DNA of 64,000 nt from Yersinia bercovieri ATCC 43970 (GTDB lineage: Bacteria; Pseudomonadota; Gammaproteobacteria; Enterobacterales; Enterobacteriaceae), in contig NZ_CP054044.1 in the NCBI RefSeq assembly GCF_013282745.1, positions 1,860,001-1,924,000 of the forward strand. Reading direction: 5' to 3'. The position numbers and the translations under genes are program-made. Under the pieces are notes generated by a model that saw nothing but the letters and a program-made list of their open reading frames with translations, was not told where the DNA came from and made no database searches. Of this stretch, positions 9,416 to 20,754 are shown in pieces (position 1 is the stretch's first letter; each line of letters begins with the position of its first letter).

Positions 9416-9740
9416 AATAGCCTCCTGTGTGTACAGTGAATCCTAAGTTTACAGTAAATTACTAACAAGATGTTTACAGTGAATGGCGATAGACAGTTGT
9501 ATCTGACTACGAGTTTGCACACAATAAGAGCCATCCTGCGATAATGTAGCGGTTTAAAGTGAAATTTTAGGCATAACGCGTTTAAATCGGACTTTAAGTG
9601 CGGGATGATTGTGTCAGTGACGAAACGTCCGTGAGATGGTTTTTTACAGGAATGTATACCCAATAGGTTTCAATATGCGGGAAGGCGCCGGCCACCGATA
9701 ACCTGAAACATAAAGGGAATAAAATTAATTAGGAGCGCGC
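9416..9740. other. msrA-tamA divergent intergenic region
   Basis: This 325-base gap holds three direct copies of T(G/T)TACAGTRAAT (starting 9430, 9448 and 9473) close to msrA, a partial copy of the dispersed repeat at 9653-9690, and the tamA ribosome site AGGAG (9731-9735). No small gene is seen. Confidence 0.6.
9653..9690. repeat. Dispersed intergenic repeat, partial copy 3
   Basis: TATACCCAATAGGTTTCAAT resembles the terminal TATACCC-plus-spacer end of the repeat family at 1230, 7117, 23537 and 55080. Only one end is recognisable. Confidence 0.3.
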
Positions 9741-11477
9741 GTGCCACGATACCCAATCTTGTGTTTTTTGTGCGTATTGCTCGCCACACCTCTCGCCTAT
9801 GCTGCCAATGTGCGGTTGCAGGTTGAAGGTCTTAGCGGGGATTTAGAGAGAAACGTCAGGGCACGTTTATCCACAATTGGGACTGATGAAGTCACCGCTG
9901 ATGGCCGTTTCCGCTCGCGGGTGGATGAGGCTATTCGTCAGGGGCTGCGCGCTTTAGGCTATTACGACCCCACTATCACCTTTGATTTGCAAGAGCGCCC
10001 AGCGCCTGCTCGTTCTGTTTTGATTGCCAAAGTGGTTCCCGGCGAACCGGTATTGATTGCTGGTGTTGATATCGTCCTGCAAGGCGGGGCGAAAACAGAT
10101 CCCGACTATTTGGCACTGGTGCGCCGCGATACCCCAAAAATAGGCTCAGTCCTCAATCATGGTGATTTTGATAATTTCAAAAGTTCGCTGACCGGTCTGG
10201 CACTGCGCCGTGGTTACTTCGACGCCAATATGATCAAAAGCCAGTTGGGTGTTGCAGCCGAGCTGCGCAAAGCATTCTGGGATATCGATTTCGACAGCGG
10301 AGAACGCTACCGCTTTGGCAAAGTTGTCTTTCAGGGATCGCAAATCCGCGAGGATTTCCTGCAAAATTTAGTGCCTTTTCATGAGGGTGAATACTACACC
10401 TCTGATGAGCTAGCCGAGCTAAACCGCCGTCTGGCGGCGACTAACTGGTTTAACTCTGTGGTGGTCTCACCTGATTTCCGTGATGCGCGAAAAACCAAAA
10501 TCCTGCCACTTGATGCGGTTGTCACCCCGCGAACAGAAAATACGATCGAACTGGGGGGCGGCTATGCGACTGATGTGGGGCCGCGCCTAACCGGCAGTTG
10601 GCGCAAACCATGGATGAACTCCTACGGGCACAGTCTGACCACCAGTACCACGCTCTCCGCCCCTGAGCAGACACTGGATTTCAGCTATCGTATTCCGCTG
10701 ATGAAGAGTCCGCTGGAACAGTATTACCTGCTACAGGGCGGGTTTAAGCGCACTGACCTCAATGACACCAACTCTGATACCACCACGCTGAACGTGGCTC
10801 GATTCTGGGATCTCTCCAGTGGTTGGAAGCGCTCGGTTAACCTGCGTTGGAGTCTGGATCACTTTACCCAAGGTAGTGTCACCGACACCACCATGCTGCT
10901 CTATCCGGGGGTGAGTATTAGCCGTACCCGCCAGCGGGGCGGGGCGATGCCAGTCTGGGGGGATAGCCAAAATTATTCCATTGACTGGTCTGATACCACA
11001 TGGGGGTCAGATGTCGATTTCGGCATATTCCAGGCGCAAAACGTCTGGATTCGTACCCTGGGCGAGAAAAACCGCTTTGTGGTGCGCGGTAATTTGGGCT
11101 GGATCGAAACCAATAATTTTGACCGTGTGCCCCCCTCACTGCGCTTCTTCGCTGGGGGTGACCGCAGTATTCGTGGCTATAAATTCCGAGATATCTCACC
11201 ACGCGACAGTGAAGGCAAGCTGACCGGTGCCTCTAAATTGGCCACCGGTACACTCGAATATCAATACAACGTGACGGGCCGCTGGTGGGGCGCGGTATTC
11301 GTCGATTCAGGTGAAGCCGTTAATGACATTCGCAAGAGTGATTTCAAAACCGGTGCCGGGGTGGGGGTACGTTGGGCCTCTCCGGTCGGCCCGATCAAGC
11401 TGGATATCGCCAAACCTATTGGTGACAACACCGCACATGGCGTGCAATTTTACATCGGTTTGGGGCCTGAACTATGA
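9741..11477 (+). CDS. tamA: Translocation and assembly module outer-membrane protein TamA
   Basis: This is an Omp85-family outer-membrane barrel that works with TamB in moving proteins and lipids across the envelope. It starts with GTG after AGGAG. A signal peptide (about 1-21, ending AYA-ANVRL) is followed by three POTRA domains (about 22-265) and a 16-strand barrel. The signature [13 protein letters not shown] of strands 12-13 is present, as is a C-terminal beta-signal region ending FYIGLGPEL. The 578 residues match the family. Its last four bases overlap the tamB start (ATGA), so the two are translationally coupled. Confidence 0.97.
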   Translation: MPRYPILCFLCVLLATPLAYAANVRLQVEGLSGDLERNVRARLSTIGTDEVTADGRFRSRVDEAIRQGLRALGYYDPTITFDLQERPAPARSVLIAKVVPGEPVLIAGVDIVLQGGAKTDPDYLALVRRDTPKIGSVLNHGDFDNFKSSLTGLALRRGYFDANMIKSQLGVAAELRKAFWDIDFDSGERYRFGKVVFQGSQIREDFLQNLVPFHEGEYYTSDELAELNRRLAATNWFNSVVVSPDFRDARKTKILPLDAVVTPRTENTIELGGGYATDVGPRLTGSWRKPWMNSYGHSLTTSTTLSAPEQTLDFSYRIPLMKSPLEQYYLLQGGFKRTDLNDTNSDTTTLNVARFWDLSSGWKRSVNLRWSLDHFTQGSVTDTTMLLYPGVSISRTRQRGGAMPVWGDSQNYSIDWSDTTWGSDVDFGIFQAQNVWIRTLGEKNRFVVRGNLGWIETNNFDRVPPSLRFFAGGDRSIRGYKFRDISPRDSEGKLTGASKLATGTLEYQYNVTGRWWGAVFVDSGEAVNDIRKSDFKTGAGVGVRWASPVGPIKLDIAKPIGDNTAHGVQFYIGLGPEL

Positions 11478-14400
11478 GGTGGATAAAGAGACTTAGCATC
11501 GCATTTTTGCTCATTATCCTGCTGTTGGTGGGGGCGCTGGCGGGTCTGCTTGGCACCACCAGTGGTTTGCATTTGCTGATTAACAGCGCTGCGCGTTGGG
11601 TGCCGGGCCTGGATATTGCCAGTGTCAGCGGCGGCTGGCGTGATCTCACCCTAAAAGGTGTTCAGTACCAAATGCCGGGTGTCACCGTGCAAGTGGGCCA
11701 ATTTCATCTCTCATTGCAGCTATCTTGCCTCAAGCGTAGCGAGCTATGCGTCAATGCCCTGACCGCGCAAAATGTAGATGTGGTGGTCGATACCAAAGCC
11801 CTGCCTCCTGCGGCAGAAACACCGGCTAGCACTGAGCCGATGGGTGAGCTGAGTACCCCGTATCCCATCACTTTGCGCATGTTGTCGCTGAATAATGTCA
11901 AAGTCGCCATTGATGACACCGCGATTTCGTTGGATGAATTCCGCACTGGCGCGCACTGGCAGCAGCGGGCGCTCAACTTAATGCCAACTAAAATCAGTGG
12001 GTTATTGATTGCATTGCCGAAAACGGTGCCCGCCATCGTCCCTGATGCCGCCAAACCGGCGGTTGAAACCGCCATTGCGGTAAAAGAAGCGGTTGAGCAG
12101 CAAGCGGCACCCCCTGCCCCTACCGCGCCGGAGACCCCGTTCGGTGAAAGTTTAAAAGCCTTATTTGCCAAACCGTTATTACCAGAGCTGCCGGACTTCC
12201 GGTTGCCACTGGATTTGCAGATTAAATCGATCAGCGGGCAGCAGCTTAGGCTGACGGGTGATACCGATGTGCTGATCAGTAGTCTTTTGTTGCAAGCCAG
12301 CACTCAGGATCAGCGCATCACACTGGATACACTCGAGATTAAGTCGCCACAGGGCGGGCTATCAGCCCAAGGTGAGGCGACGCTGGCGGATAAGTGGCCG
12401 CTGAGTATGGTGGTCAACAGCACATTGAACGTGGAGCCGCTGAAAGGCGAGAAAGTGAAGCTGACCCTCGACGGCGCATTACGCGAGCAACTCAAGGTGG
12501 CGCTGAATTTATCTGGCCCGGTGAGTGCGCAATTGGATGCCGAGGCCTCACTGGCGCAGGTGGGTTTGCCATTGGCGCTAACGCTGCAAAGCAAGCAACT
12601 GCGCTGGCCGCTGGCGGGGGAATCTGAGTATCAAATCGATAATCTCAGAATGCGCCTCAACGGACAGGCGACGGATTACGCACTTTCGATTCGCGCTGAA
12701 TTGAAAGGCAGCGACTTACCGCCTGCGGTATTGACGTTCGATGGCAAAGGAAATATCGAGCAATTCAATCTGACACGTTTACGTCTGGCGGCGCTGCAAG
12801 GTAACACTGACCTGACCGGTGTGGTGGACTGGAGCAAGGCGGTGAGTTGGAACTCGGTATTGACCCTGTCGGGCATTAACACCGCGAAACAGTGGCCGGA
12901 GTGGCCAGCAAAACTGAGTGGCAAGATTGTGACGCGCGGCAGTATCCACGGCGGTAGCTGGCAGTTACAGGTGCCGGAGCTGACGCTGGACGGTAATGTG
13001 AAACAAAACCGGGTGACGGCTCGTGGTTCATTGACGGGGAATGCGGCGGGTCAGTGGCATATTCCGGGCATCAATCTGGCATTGGGCCGTAATAAGCTGG
13101 ATGTGAGAGGTGATCTTAACGATCAATGGCAGCTTGATGCCAATATTGATGCGCCACAGCTGGACGGGGCGCTGCCTGGATTGGCCGGTGTGGTGAAAGG
13201 GACGTTGAGATTACGCGGCAACCTTAAAGCGCCGCAACTGCTGGCGGATCTCACCGCCAACCGCCTGCAATGGCAAGAGTTGAGCATCAATCGAGTGAGG
13301 GTTGAGGGGGACGTCCGCTCGACAGATCAAATTCAGGGTCAGCTCGCCATCAGGGTTGAGCAGCTCAAGCAAGCCGATTTAGTGGTCAGCCTATTGACGC
13401 TGGATGCCCGTGGCAGTGAAAAGCAGCATCAGTTGCGGCTGAATATGCAGGGTGAGCCGGTGTCCGGTCAACTGGCCTTGGAGGGCAGCTTTGACCGTCA
13501 ACAAGAGCGCTGGCGCGGTAGCCTCAACAATACGCGCTTCGATACACCGGTAGGTGAATGGCGTTTAAGTCGTGCCATCGCCCTGGATTACCAAAATACT
13601 CTACAGCGGGTCACTATCGGGCCGCATTGCTGGCTTAATCCGAATGCGGAGCTTTGTGTCCCAAGGGCTATCGAAGCTGGCCCTAGCGGGCAGGCGAGTG
13701 TGGTGCTTAATCGCTTTGATTTAGCCATGATAAAACCTTTCCTCGGCCCGGATACCACCATGAGCGGGGTGTTCACTGGGCGGGCTGATGTCAGTTGGAA
13801 AGCGGGTGGCAGCCTGCCAGATGTGCGGATATCACTCAGTGGTAACGGCGTCAAAGTGCAGCAAGTGGTGCAGGGTAATCCGCTACCCATCGCATTTGAA
13901 ACGCTGAATCTAAATGGCGGGTTGGCCAATGGGCAGGTGCGGGCCGACTGGCTTATCAAGCTGGTGAATAATGGTCAGTTCTCAGGGCAGGTGCAGGTCG
14001 CAGACCCGGAAGGGCGGCGTAATTTATCCGGTAACATTGCTATCAGTAATATCTCGCTGGCAATGATTAATCCGATTCTCAGTGATGGTGAAAAAGCCGC
14101 TGGCCTACTCAATGCCAATCTCCGTCTGGGGGGAAGTGCCAAAAACCCATTAGTTTTCGGTCGGTTAGCACTGGATAATGTGGATGTCGATGGCAGTTGG
14201 ATGCCATTTGATATTACCGAAGGGCGGCTGGTGATGAACTTCGACGGCATGACCTCAACGTTGGATGGCTTGATTCGCACTTCTCAGGGGCAGCTCAATC
14301 TCTCCGGCGATGCCGATTGGCGTGATATCAATGCCTGGCGCGCCCGAATCGCGGCAAAAGGCAACAAGTTGCGTGTCACTATCCCACCGATGGTGCGGAT

Positions 14401-15292
14401 AGATGTCTCGCCAGATATTGTTTTTGAAGCCACGCCGCAGCTGTTTACTCTTAATGGTTCGGTGGATATCCCGTGGGCGCGTATCACGGTGCAGGAAGTG
14501 CCTGAAACGGCGGTCGGTGTCTCATCAGATGAAGTGATGCTCAATAACGATCTGCAGCCAATTTCGCCCCGCTCGACCAGTATTCCTATCAACAGCAATC
14601 TGGTGATTCGGGTCGGTAATGATGTTCGCCTGAATGCCTTTGGCCTGAAAGCCCGCTTGCAGGGCGATTTGAAAATGGTTCAAGATCAGCGCGGGTTAGG
14701 TTTGAACGGGCAAATTAATATCCCATCCGGTAGCTTCCGGGCTTATGGGCAGGATTTGATTGTCAATAAAGGGGTATTGCTATTCTCCGGCCCGCCGGAT
14801 CAGCCGTTGCTTAATATTGAAGCCATACGAAATCCTGATGCGACCGCTAACGGTGTCACCGCTGGCGTACGGGTGACAGGGATGGCGGACTCGCCACGGC
14901 TGGAGATATTCTCAGATCCCGCGATGTCACAGCAAGAGGCGCTATCTTACCTATTACGCGGGCAGGGGCTGGGTAATTCAGGGGCCGACAGCGGCCTGAT
15001 GACCTCAATGCTGGTCGGCATGGGGGTTGCACAAAGTGGTAAACTTGTGGGTAAAATCGGCGAGGCATTTGGTGTCAGCAACCTGGCACTGGATACTCAG
15101 GGGGTCGGCGATAGCTCGCAAGTGGTTGTGAGCGGCTATGTCACCAAGGACCTGCAAATAAAATATGGTGTGGGTATATTTGACTCGCTGGCAACGTTAA
15201 CATTACGTTATCGGTTGATGCCAAGGTTGTATCTGGAAGCGGTGTCTGGTATTGATCAGGCATTAGATGTGCTTTATCAGTTTGAGTTCTAA
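11474..15292 (+). CDS. tamB: Translocation and assembly module inner-membrane protein TamB
   Basis: The 1272-residue protein is anchored by one N-terminal helix (about 7-27, [20 protein letters not shown]). Most of the rest is a long periplasm-spanning beta-taco repeat structure of the AsmA-like group, which bridges to TamA and is implicated in phospholipid transport. The C-terminal DUF490 domain (about the last 330 residues) ends LYQFEF, the typical aromatic C-terminus. An Ala/Pro/Val-rich low-complexity insert lies near residues 180-215. It overlaps tamA by four bases; ytfP follows two bases after the stop, so tamA-tamB-ytfP form one operon. Confidence 0.96.
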   Translation: MRWIKRLSIAFLLIILLLVGALAGLLGTTSGLHLLINSAARWVPGLDIASVSGGWRDLTLKGVQYQMPGVTVQVGQFHLSLQLSCLKRSELCVNALTAQNVDVVVDTKALPPAAETPASTEPMGELSTPYPITLRMLSLNNVKVAIDDTAISLDEFRTGAHWQQRALNLMPTKISGLLIALPKTVPAIVPDAAKPAVETAIAVKEAVEQQAAPPAPTAPETPFGESLKALFAKPLLPELPDFRLPLDLQIKSISGQQLRLTGDTDVLISSLLLQASTQDQRITLDTLEIKSPQGGLSAQGEATLADKWPLSMVVNSTLNVEPLKGEKVKLTLDGALREQLKVALNLSGPVSAQLDAEASLAQVGLPLALTLQSKQLRWPLAGESEYQIDNLRMRLNGQATDYALSIRAELKGSDLPPAVLTFDGKGNIEQFNLTRLRLAALQGNTDLTGVVDWSKAVSWNSVLTLSGINTAKQWPEWPAKLSGKIVTRGSIHGGSWQLQVPELTLDGNVKQNRVTARGSLTGNAAGQWHIPGINLALGRNKLDVRGDLNDQWQLDANIDAPQLDGALPGLAGVVKGTLRLRGNLKAPQLLADLTANRLQWQELSINRVRVEGDVRSTDQIQGQLAIRVEQLKQADLVVSLLTLDARGSEKQHQLRLNMQGEPVSGQLALEGSFDRQQERWRGSLNNTRFDTPVGEWRLSRAIALDYQNTLQRVTIGPHCWLNPNAELCVPRAIEAGPSGQASVVLNRFDLAMIKPFLGPDTTMSGVFTGRADVSWKAGGSLPDVRISLSGNGVKVQQVVQGNPLPIAFETLNLNGGLANGQVRADWLIKLVNNGQFSGQVQVADPEGRRNLSGNIAISNISLAMINPILSDGEKAAGLLNANLRLGGSAKNPLVFGRLALDNVDVDGSWMPFDITEGRLVMNFDGMTSTLDGLIRTSQGQLNLSGDADWRDINAWRARIAAKGNKLRVTIPPMVRIDVSPDIVFEATPQLFTLNGSVDIPWARITVQEVPETAVGVSSDEVMLNNDLQPISPRSTSIPINSNLVIRVGNDVRLNAFGLKARLQGDLKMVQDQRGLGLNGQINIPSGSFRAYGQDLIVNKGVLLFSGPPDQPLLNIEAIRNPDATANGVTAGVRVTGMADSPRLEIFSDPAMSQQEALSYLLRGQGLGNSGADSGLMTSMLVGMGVAQSGKLVGKIGEAFGVSNLALDTQGVGDSSQVVVSGYVTKDLQIKYGVGIFDSLATLTLRYRLMPRLYLEAVSGIDQALDVLYQFEF

Positions 15293-15294
15293 CA

Positions 15295-15651
15295 ATGCGA
15301 ATTATTGTCTACGGTAGTTTACGACGCAAACAAGGTAATAGTCATTGGATGACGGACGCTCAGTTGCTGGGCGAACATGATCTCGAGGGCTATGAAATGT
15401 ACAATTTAGGTCACTATCCGGCGGTTATCCCCGGAGACGGCACTGTGCATTGTGAAGTTTATCGCATTAACTCGTCGATTATGAATGAGTTAGATGAGCT
15501 TAAAAGTAATACCAAAGATTATCGGCGCGAATTGATTCAGACGCCATATGGCAGTGCGTGGATATATCTTTATCGTTTACCGATCGAAGGGGTGCCACGC
15601 ATCTACAGTGGCGATTGGCTCAAACGCCATGAAGAGAGTGATAAGCCGTAA
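15295..15651 (+). CDS. ytfP: Gamma-glutamylcyclotransferase-fold protein YtfP
   Basis: The 118-residue protein has the family's YGSLR phosphate-loop-like motif at residues 5-9 (IIVYGSLRRKQGN) and the GEVY-like block HCEVYRI. The expected acidic residue of the cyclotransferase fold lies in NELDELKSN. Length is close to E. coli YtfP (113). The physiological substrate is not established. It starts two bases after the tamB stop and is the last gene of that operon. Confidence 0.93.
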   Translation: MRIIVYGSLRRKQGNSHWMTDAQLLGEHDLEGYEMYNLGHYPAVIPGDGTVHCEVYRINSSIMNELDELKSNTKDYRRELIQTPYGSAWIYLYRLPIEGVPRIYSGDWLKRHEESDKP

Positions 15652-15681
15652 CCTTGGGATGTAGCCAATACGGGTTTGACA

Positions 15682-15719
15682 TAAAAAAGCACCGCCCAGA
15701 TGAGCGGTGTTTTTTTTCG
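15682..15719. terminator. Bidirectional terminator between ytfP and ppa
   Basis: CACCGC / GCGGTG form a stem (15690-15709) with an 8-base loop, flanked by AAAAAA on the left and TTTTTTTT on the right. It therefore reads as a terminator for both convergent transcripts. Confidence 0.92.
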
Positions 15720-15732
15720 GCTAAACAAAGAG

Positions 15733-16260
15733 TTACTTCTTCGCACGCTCGAAAGAAGACAAGATCTCGGCTTTAGCAGCTGCGGCATCTTCCCAACCGT
15801 CAACTTTTACCCACTTGCCAGTTTCCAGATCTTTGTAATGCTCAAAGAAGTGCTTAATCTGCGCTTTCAGCAGTTCTGGCAGGTCTTGCACGTCTTTAAC
15901 GTGATCGTACTCTTTGGTCAGTTTGCTGTGCGGAACAGCCACCAACTTGGCATCTTCACCTGCTTCATCAGTCATTTTCAACACGCCAACTGGGCGGCAA
16001 CGAATAACGGCACCAGGCTGCAGCGGATAAGGTGTTGGCACCAGCACATCAACCGGGTCCCCATCTAATGACAAGGTGTTGTTGATGTAGCCGTAGTTGC
16101 ATGGGTAGAACATGGCGGTAGACATGAAACGGTCTACGAACAGAGAGCCACTCTCTTTATCGATTTCATATTTGATCGGGTCAGCGTTAGCAGGGATTTC
16201 GATCACCACATAAATATCTTCTGGCAGGTCTTTACCTGCGGGTACGTCGTTCAAGCTCAT
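15733..16260 (-). CDS. ppa: Inorganic pyrophosphatase
   Basis: The soluble family I enzyme splits pyrophosphate and drives biosynthetic reactions. The 175 residues contain the signature [12 protein letters not shown] with its metal-binding Asp residues, an N-terminal [13 protein letters not shown] and the active-site block [16 protein letters not shown]. The C-terminus is [15 protein letters not shown]. This is the normal length for enterobacteria. GGAAACC before the ATG acts as the ribosome site. It is monocistronic and convergent with ytfP. Confidence 0.98.
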   Translation of the reverse strand: MSLNDVPAGKDLPEDIYVVIEIPANADPIKYEIDKESGSLFVDRFMSTAMFYPCNYGYINNTLSLDGDPVDVLVPTPYPLQPGAVIRCRPVGVLKMTDEAGEDAKLVAVPHSKLTKEYDHVKDVQDLPELLKAQIKHFFEHYKDLETGKWVKVDGWEDAAAAKAEILSSFERAKK

Positions 16261-16442
16261 GTCGGTTTCCTTTTATCAAACCAGAAATGGAGTGCTGGCT
16301 ATTATAGCCAAGTCTTATGTGAATTCCCGCCCTTTTCACTGCTATACCACGGTGAGATTGCCTGAATCAGGGCCATTTCACTGAGATAAAATCCCGTCAT
16401 TAGCTAAATGCATCTATTTTAAGCTGTTTTTCCGGTGATAGT

Positions 16443-16469
16443 TCAAGCCGCTCCACGTATAGCCGATAA
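16443..16469 (+). promoter_or_regulatory. Sigma-28 (FliA) promoter of the chemoreceptor gene
   Basis: The perfect -10 element GCCGATAA (16462-16469) is preceded at exactly 11 bases by TCAAGCCG (16443-16450), which keeps the conserved T-x-A-A-G of the -35 consensus TAAAGTTT. It lies about 80 bases before the start codon of a methyl-accepting chemotaxis protein, the class of gene that flagellar sigma factor transcribes. Confidence 0.8.
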
Positions 16470-16550
16470 CTTAATCAAACAATAAGAGAGTCCGCTGTAC
16501 TGCTAACGCTTTGTAATCTTAACCATTTGCACACAACCGGAAAAAAACCG

Positions 16551-18131
16551 ATGTTAAAAAAGATTACCATTAAGAGTGGGCTGATTGCCCAGTTATGCCT
16601 TATGTCGTTGATTCTATTAGTTGTCAGCGTGATCGGAATTAATTCAATTCAGGAAAGCTCACGCTCATTGCAAATCATCAATCAAATTCAGGGGGAGGAA
16701 TTAGGCTCTTTGTCGAATAGCTTCACTGCCACATTGAGCGCCAGAACTGAAGCAGCACTGGCGATCCATCAACTAGAAATTGGTTTGATTGATGAGTCGT
16801 TACAAACTGCAAAGCAGGCAGAAGGCTCACTGGCATTATCGCAAAAAGAGATGGCACGTTTTGTTAGCGCGGTATCTGAGCGGGGAGACGGACAGGAGCT
16901 GGCGACTAACATTCAAAAAAGCTATAAAAATTATGTTGATAAAGGCGTATTACCTATGCTGGCCGCCATCAAGGCGGGTTATGCAGACGAGTATTACGAG
17001 GTGCTGGAAAAGAGTATCACTGATATCAGCAATGCTTTTAATAGTGATGTTGCGACTTTTCGCCGCTATGCACTGGATGCCGGCCAACTGCAAATTGATC
17101 AAGCTAACAGTGCCGCCAAAATCAAGTTGGCGATCATTGTCGCCGCGGGTGTGATCACTTTGATCTCCGCAGTGCTGGCATGGTTTGCACTTAAATACAT
17201 TATTTTGCAGCCCCTGGAGCAATCAATTCATCAGTTGGAATTTATAGCTTCTGGTGATTTGACCCACAATATCAACAGTGAGGGCAATACAGAACTGGCG
17301 CGGCTAGCCAAAGCGCTACAGGTCATGCAGCAATCGCTGGTGGAGTCAGTGAGCAATGTTCGCGATGTTGGTGGACAGATAGGTATTGGTTCGCGGGAGT
17401 TGGCGGCGGGTAACACACATTTGGCGGAACGCACTGAAGAGTCGGCATCTTCACTGGAGCAAACGGCGGCCAGCATGGAGCAGTTGACCTCGACGGTAAA
17501 AATGAATGCTGAAAACTCTGATCAGGCGAATCGTTTGGCGATGAGTGTATCGGACATTGCCAATAAAGGCAGTGAGGCCGTCAGCCATGTGGTCGATAAG
17601 ATGCAGGCGATTACCTCCAGTTCAAGACGTATTTCCGACATCATTGCTGTGATTGACGGCATTGCATTTCAGACCAATATTCTGGCGCTGAATGCTGCGG
17701 TCGAAGCCGCCAGAGCAGGTGAGCAGGGGCGTGGTTTTGCTGTGGTCGCCGGCGAAGTCCGTAATTTGGCCCAGCGCAGTGCGCAATCAGCTAAAGAGAT
17801 CAAAGATCTGATTGTTGAGTCACAAAATAGAGTGCGGGAAGGCGCGGACATGGCGGAGTCTGCGGGTAAAACCATGCATGAGATCGCCAGTGAAGTCAGT
17901 CGGGTGACGGCATTGATGCGTGAAATATCAGCTGCAAGTTATGAGCAGAGTAGTGGGATTGAGCAAGTAAATGTGGCTATTGCGCAAATGGATCAGGTTG
18001 CTCAGCAGAATGCGACATTGGTTGAACAAGCTGCGGCCGCAACGCGCTCATTAGAAGAGCAAGCAGATGCATTATCAGCCAGCATGGCGGTATTTAAATT
18101 GCATGGGGATAAGCTGGCGCTTGAAGCATAA
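16551..18131 (+). CDS. Methyl-accepting chemotaxis protein (transmembrane chemoreceptor)
   Basis: The 526-residue receptor has TM1 at about 12-32, a periplasmic four-helix ligand domain (about 33-191), TM2 (about 192-217), a HAMP domain and a long coiled-coil signalling domain. The highly conserved hairpin tip is present (FQTNILALNAAVEAARAGEQ, then EVRNLAQRSAQSAKEIKDLI). The ATG at 16551 is preferred over an upstream TTG at 16527 because it starts directly with the basic stretch before TM1. The C-terminus lacks the NWETF-type CheR/CheB docking pentapeptide. The ligand cannot be predicted. A sigma-28 promoter precedes it. No counterpart lies between ppa and fbp in E. coli as far as I recall. 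Confidence 0.95.
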   Translation: MLKKITIKSGLIAQLCLMSLILLVVSVIGINSIQESSRSLQIINQIQGEELGSLSNSFTATLSARTEAALAIHQLEIGLIDESLQTAKQAEGSLALSQKEMARFVSAVSERGDGQELATNIQKSYKNYVDKGVLPMLAAIKAGYADEYYEVLEKSITDISNAFNSDVATFRRYALDAGQLQIDQANSAAKIKLAIIVAAGVITLISAVLAWFALKYIILQPLEQSIHQLEFIASGDLTHNINSEGNTELARLAKALQVMQQSLVESVSNVRDVGGQIGIGSRELAAGNTHLAERTEESASSLEQTAASMEQLTSTVKMNAENSDQANRLAMSVSDIANKGSEAVSHVVDKMQAITSSSRRISDIIAVIDGIAFQTNILALNAAVEAARAGEQGRGFAVVAGEVRNLAQRSAQSAKEIKDLIVESQNRVREGADMAESAGKTMHEIASEVSRVTALMREISAASYEQSSGIEQVNVAIAQMDQVAQQNATLVEQAAAATRSLEEQADALSASMAVFKLHGDKLALEA

Positions 18132-18166
18132 AAAAAACAGCGGCTTAGGGGCCGCTGCTCTCTATC
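18130..18166. terminator. Terminator between the chemoreceptor gene and fbp
   Basis: CAGCGGC / GCCGCTG form a stem at 18138-18158. On the minus strand it is followed by TTTTTTTATG, an excellent terminator for fbp. In the plus direction the tail (CTCTCTATC) is poor. Confidence 0.85.
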
Positions 18167-18178
18167 GCCAACGGCTAA

Positions 18179-19192
18179 TTACTTGGCTTCTTCATCCGGG
18201 AATTTGGCAATAAAGCCTTCCGCATCTTCAACCATGGATTTGGTTCCCACGAAGAACGGCGCGCGCTGATGCAGTTTCTCCGGCACGATATCCAGAATGC
18301 GGTTAACCCCATCGGTTGCTTTACCACCGGCTTGTTCCGCCAGGAACGCCATTGGGTTGCATTCGTACAACAAACGCAGTTTCCCTTGTGGATGGCTGGC
18401 GGTACTTGGATAAATATAGATGCCGCCTTTCAACAAGTTACGATGGAAATCGGCAACCAGTGAGCCAATATAGCGTGAAGTGTATGGGCGCTGGGTGGCC
18501 TCATCCTGCTCCTGGCAATACTTGATGTATTTCTTCACACCTAGTGGGAATTTAATGTAGTTCCCTTCGTTGATGGAGTACATGCAACCGGTTGCGGGAT
18601 AACGCACTTTTTCGCCGGATAAACAGAAAACCCCCAGCGACGGATCATAAGTGAAAGTATGAACGCCATAACCGGTGGTATACACCAACATGGTTGAAGA
18701 GCCGTAGACCACATAACCTGCCGCCACCTGCTTGGTGCCAGGTTGCAAGAAGTCAGCTTCAGTAATGGGTGTGCCAAATGGGGTGATGCGACGATAGATA
18801 GAGAAAATAGTACCGACGGATACATTCACGTCAATATTTGATGATCCATCCAGCGGATCCATCAGAACCACATATTTGGCATTTTCTGCCCGCCCGCCGT
18901 CAAAGATAACAATGTCATCTTCTTCTTCAGAGGCGATACCGGCAACTTCACCGCGTGCTTTTAGCGCCGCTTTCAATTTTTCATTGGCAAACAGATCCAG
19001 TTTCATCTGGTCTTCGCCCTGAATATTGGAAACACCGCTGGCACCTAAAATATCAACTAAACCTGCTTTGTTGATATCACGATGAATAATCTTTGCGCCG
19101 AGTTTGATTGCTGAAAGTAATGCAGTTAATTCGCCGGTGGCGTGAGAGAAGTCTAGCTGTTTCTCAACGATGAATTCGCCTAACGTTTTCAT
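18179..19192 (-). CDS. fbp: Fructose-1,6-bisphosphatase class 1
   Basis: The gluconeogenic enzyme converts fructose 1,6-bisphosphate to fructose 6-phosphate. The 337 residues carry the metal-binding signature [20 protein letters not shown], the acidic run [11 protein letters not shown], and the substrate-site blocks [16 protein letters not shown] and GGIYIYPST. The length is typical (E. coli 332). It is monocistronic, with its terminator against the upstream chemoreceptor gene, and divergent from mpl, the same neighbours as in E. coli. Confidence 0.98.
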   Translation of the reverse strand: MKTLGEFIVEKQLDFSHATGELTALLSAIKLGAKIIHRDINKAGLVDILGASGVSNIQGEDQMKLDLFANEKLKAALKARGEVAGIASEEEDDIVIFDGGRAENAKYVVLMDPLDGSSNIDVNVSVGTIFSIYRRITPFGTPITEADFLQPGTKQVAAGYVVYGSSTMLVYTTGYGVHTFTYDPSLGVFCLSGEKVRYPATGCMYSINEGNYIKFPLGVKKYIKYCQEQDEATQRPYTSRYIGSLVADFHRNLLKGGIYIYPSTASHPQGKLRLLYECNPMAFLAEQAGGKATDGVNRILDIVPEKLHQRAPFFVGTKSMVEDAEGFIAKFPDEEAK

Positions 19193-19362
19193 GACTCAAT
19201 CCCTGGATCTACGGTTAAATATCGATTTATTAACGAACAACTCACCTGATGGCAGCAGTGTAGCCCAAAGATAAGAATGATTCATAGGCAATTCCATTTC
19301 TTCTCTTTGATTCTGAGCGGTAGAATAGCTGCAAACTCGAAGCTTATTAATACGGAAAATTT

Positions 19363-20748
19363 ATGCGCATTCACATATTAGGTATCTGCGGCACTTTTAT
19401 GGGCGGTCTGGCAATGCTTGCTCGTTCATTAGGTCACGAAGTGACGGGAGCGGATGCTAACGTGTATCCACCGATGAGCACACTGCTGGAGAATCAAGGA
19501 ATTGACTTGATTCAGGGATACTCTCCGGCTCAACTGAATCCCGCACCGGATTTGGTGATCATCGGTAATGCCATGACCCGTGGTAACCCTTGTGTTGAGG
19601 CCGTGTTAGAGCAAGGAATTCCTTATGTTTCCGGGCCGCAATGGCTGCATGACCATGTGTTGCCAGAGCGCTGGGTATTGGCGATAGCCGGCACTCATGG
19701 CAAAACCACCACGGCGGGAATGGTTACCTGGATACTGGAAGCCTGTGGCTATGAGCCAGGTTTTGTGATTGGCGGCGTACCGGGCAATTTCGATGTCTCA
19801 GCCCGTTTAGGCAACAGCCCATTCTTTGTTATTGAAGCCGATGAATATGATTGCGCCTTCTTTGATAAGCGCTCTAAATTTGTTCATTACAGCCCAAGAA
19901 CGCTGGTGATGAATAATCTTGAGTTTGATCATGCTGATATATTTGATGATCTTAAGGCGATTCAGAAGCAATTCCACCATCTGGTGCGTTTAGTTCCCGG
20001 TAAAGGCAAAATCATCGTGCCAGATAATGATAATCATCTGAAGCAAGTGATGGCGATGGGGTGCTGGAGTGAGCAAGAGTTGGTGGGTGAAACGGGCAGT
20101 TGGTTTGCACGTAAAGTTTCGACCGATGCCAGTGTTTATGAAGTGTTTCTCGACAATGAGTTAGTGGGCGAGGTCAGTTGGTCACTGGTGGGTGAACACA
20201 ATATGCATAACGGCCTGATGGCCATCGCCGCCGCCCGTCATGTGGGGGTCTTGCCAGCAGATGCTTGTCGGGTTCTGGGTGATTTTATTAATGCCCGCCG
20301 CCGCTTGGAGTTACGCGGCGAAGCCCATGGTGTCATGGTTTATGATGATTTTGCTCATCATCCAACCGCCATACTCGCTACTTTGGCGGCACTGCGCAGT
20401 AAAGTCGGTGGCACCGCACGGATTTTGGCTGTTTTAGAGCCGCGCTCTAACACCATGAAATTGGGGTTATGCAAGAATGAGTTGGCACCTTCATTGGGTC
20501 GTGCGGATGAAGTGTTTCTGTTCCAACCGCAGCATATTCCTTGGCAAGTGGTGGAAGTGGCGGAAGCCTGTATTCAGCCGGCGCATTGGAGTGCTGATAT
20601 CGATACATTAGTTGATATGATTGTGAAAACAGCCCAACCCGGTGATCACATCTTGGTGATGAGTAACGGCGGCTTTGGTGGTATTCATGACAAGTTATTG
20701 AGTTCACTGAGTAAAAAAGCAGAGTTAGAAGCTGAGTCTCAGGATTAG
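19363..20748 (+). CDS. mpl: UDP-N-acetylmuramate:L-alanyl-gamma-D-glutamyl-meso-diaminopimelate ligase
   Basis: This recycling ligase attaches the recovered murein tripeptide to UDP-MurNAc with ATP. The 461-residue Mur ligase has an N-terminal UDP-sugar domain starting HILGICGTFMGGLA, the ATP-binding loop GTHGKTT at 110-116, the metal/carbamoyl region EADEYDCAFFDKRSK, and the C-terminal domain with DDFAHHPTAI and LEPRSNTMKLG. The GICGTFM start distinguishes Mpl from MurC. It is monocistronic and divergent from fbp. Confidence 0.97.
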   Translation: MRIHILGICGTFMGGLAMLARSLGHEVTGADANVYPPMSTLLENQGIDLIQGYSPAQLNPAPDLVIIGNAMTRGNPCVEAVLEQGIPYVSGPQWLHDHVLPERWVLAIAGTHGKTTTAGMVTWILEACGYEPGFVIGGVPGNFDVSARLGNSPFFVIEADEYDCAFFDKRSKFVHYSPRTLVMNNLEFDHADIFDDLKAIQKQFHHLVRLVPGKGKIIVPDNDNHLKQVMAMGCWSEQELVGETGSWFARKVSTDASVYEVFLDNELVGEVSWSLVGEHNMHNGLMAIAAARHVGVLPADACRVLGDFINARRRLELRGEAHGVMVYDDFAHHPTAILATLAALRSKVGGTARILAVLEPRSNTMKLGLCKNELAPSLGRADEVFLFQPQHIPWQVVEVAEACIQPAHWSADIDTLVDMIVKTAQPGDHILVMSNGGFGGIHDKLLSSLSKKAELEAESQD

Positions 20749-20754
20749 GCAGGA

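Noticed and set aside
16527..16550. TTG at 16527 as start of the chemoreceptor
   Set aside because: It would add eight polar residues before the usual basic segment and TM1; the ATG at 16551 fits receptor N-termini better.
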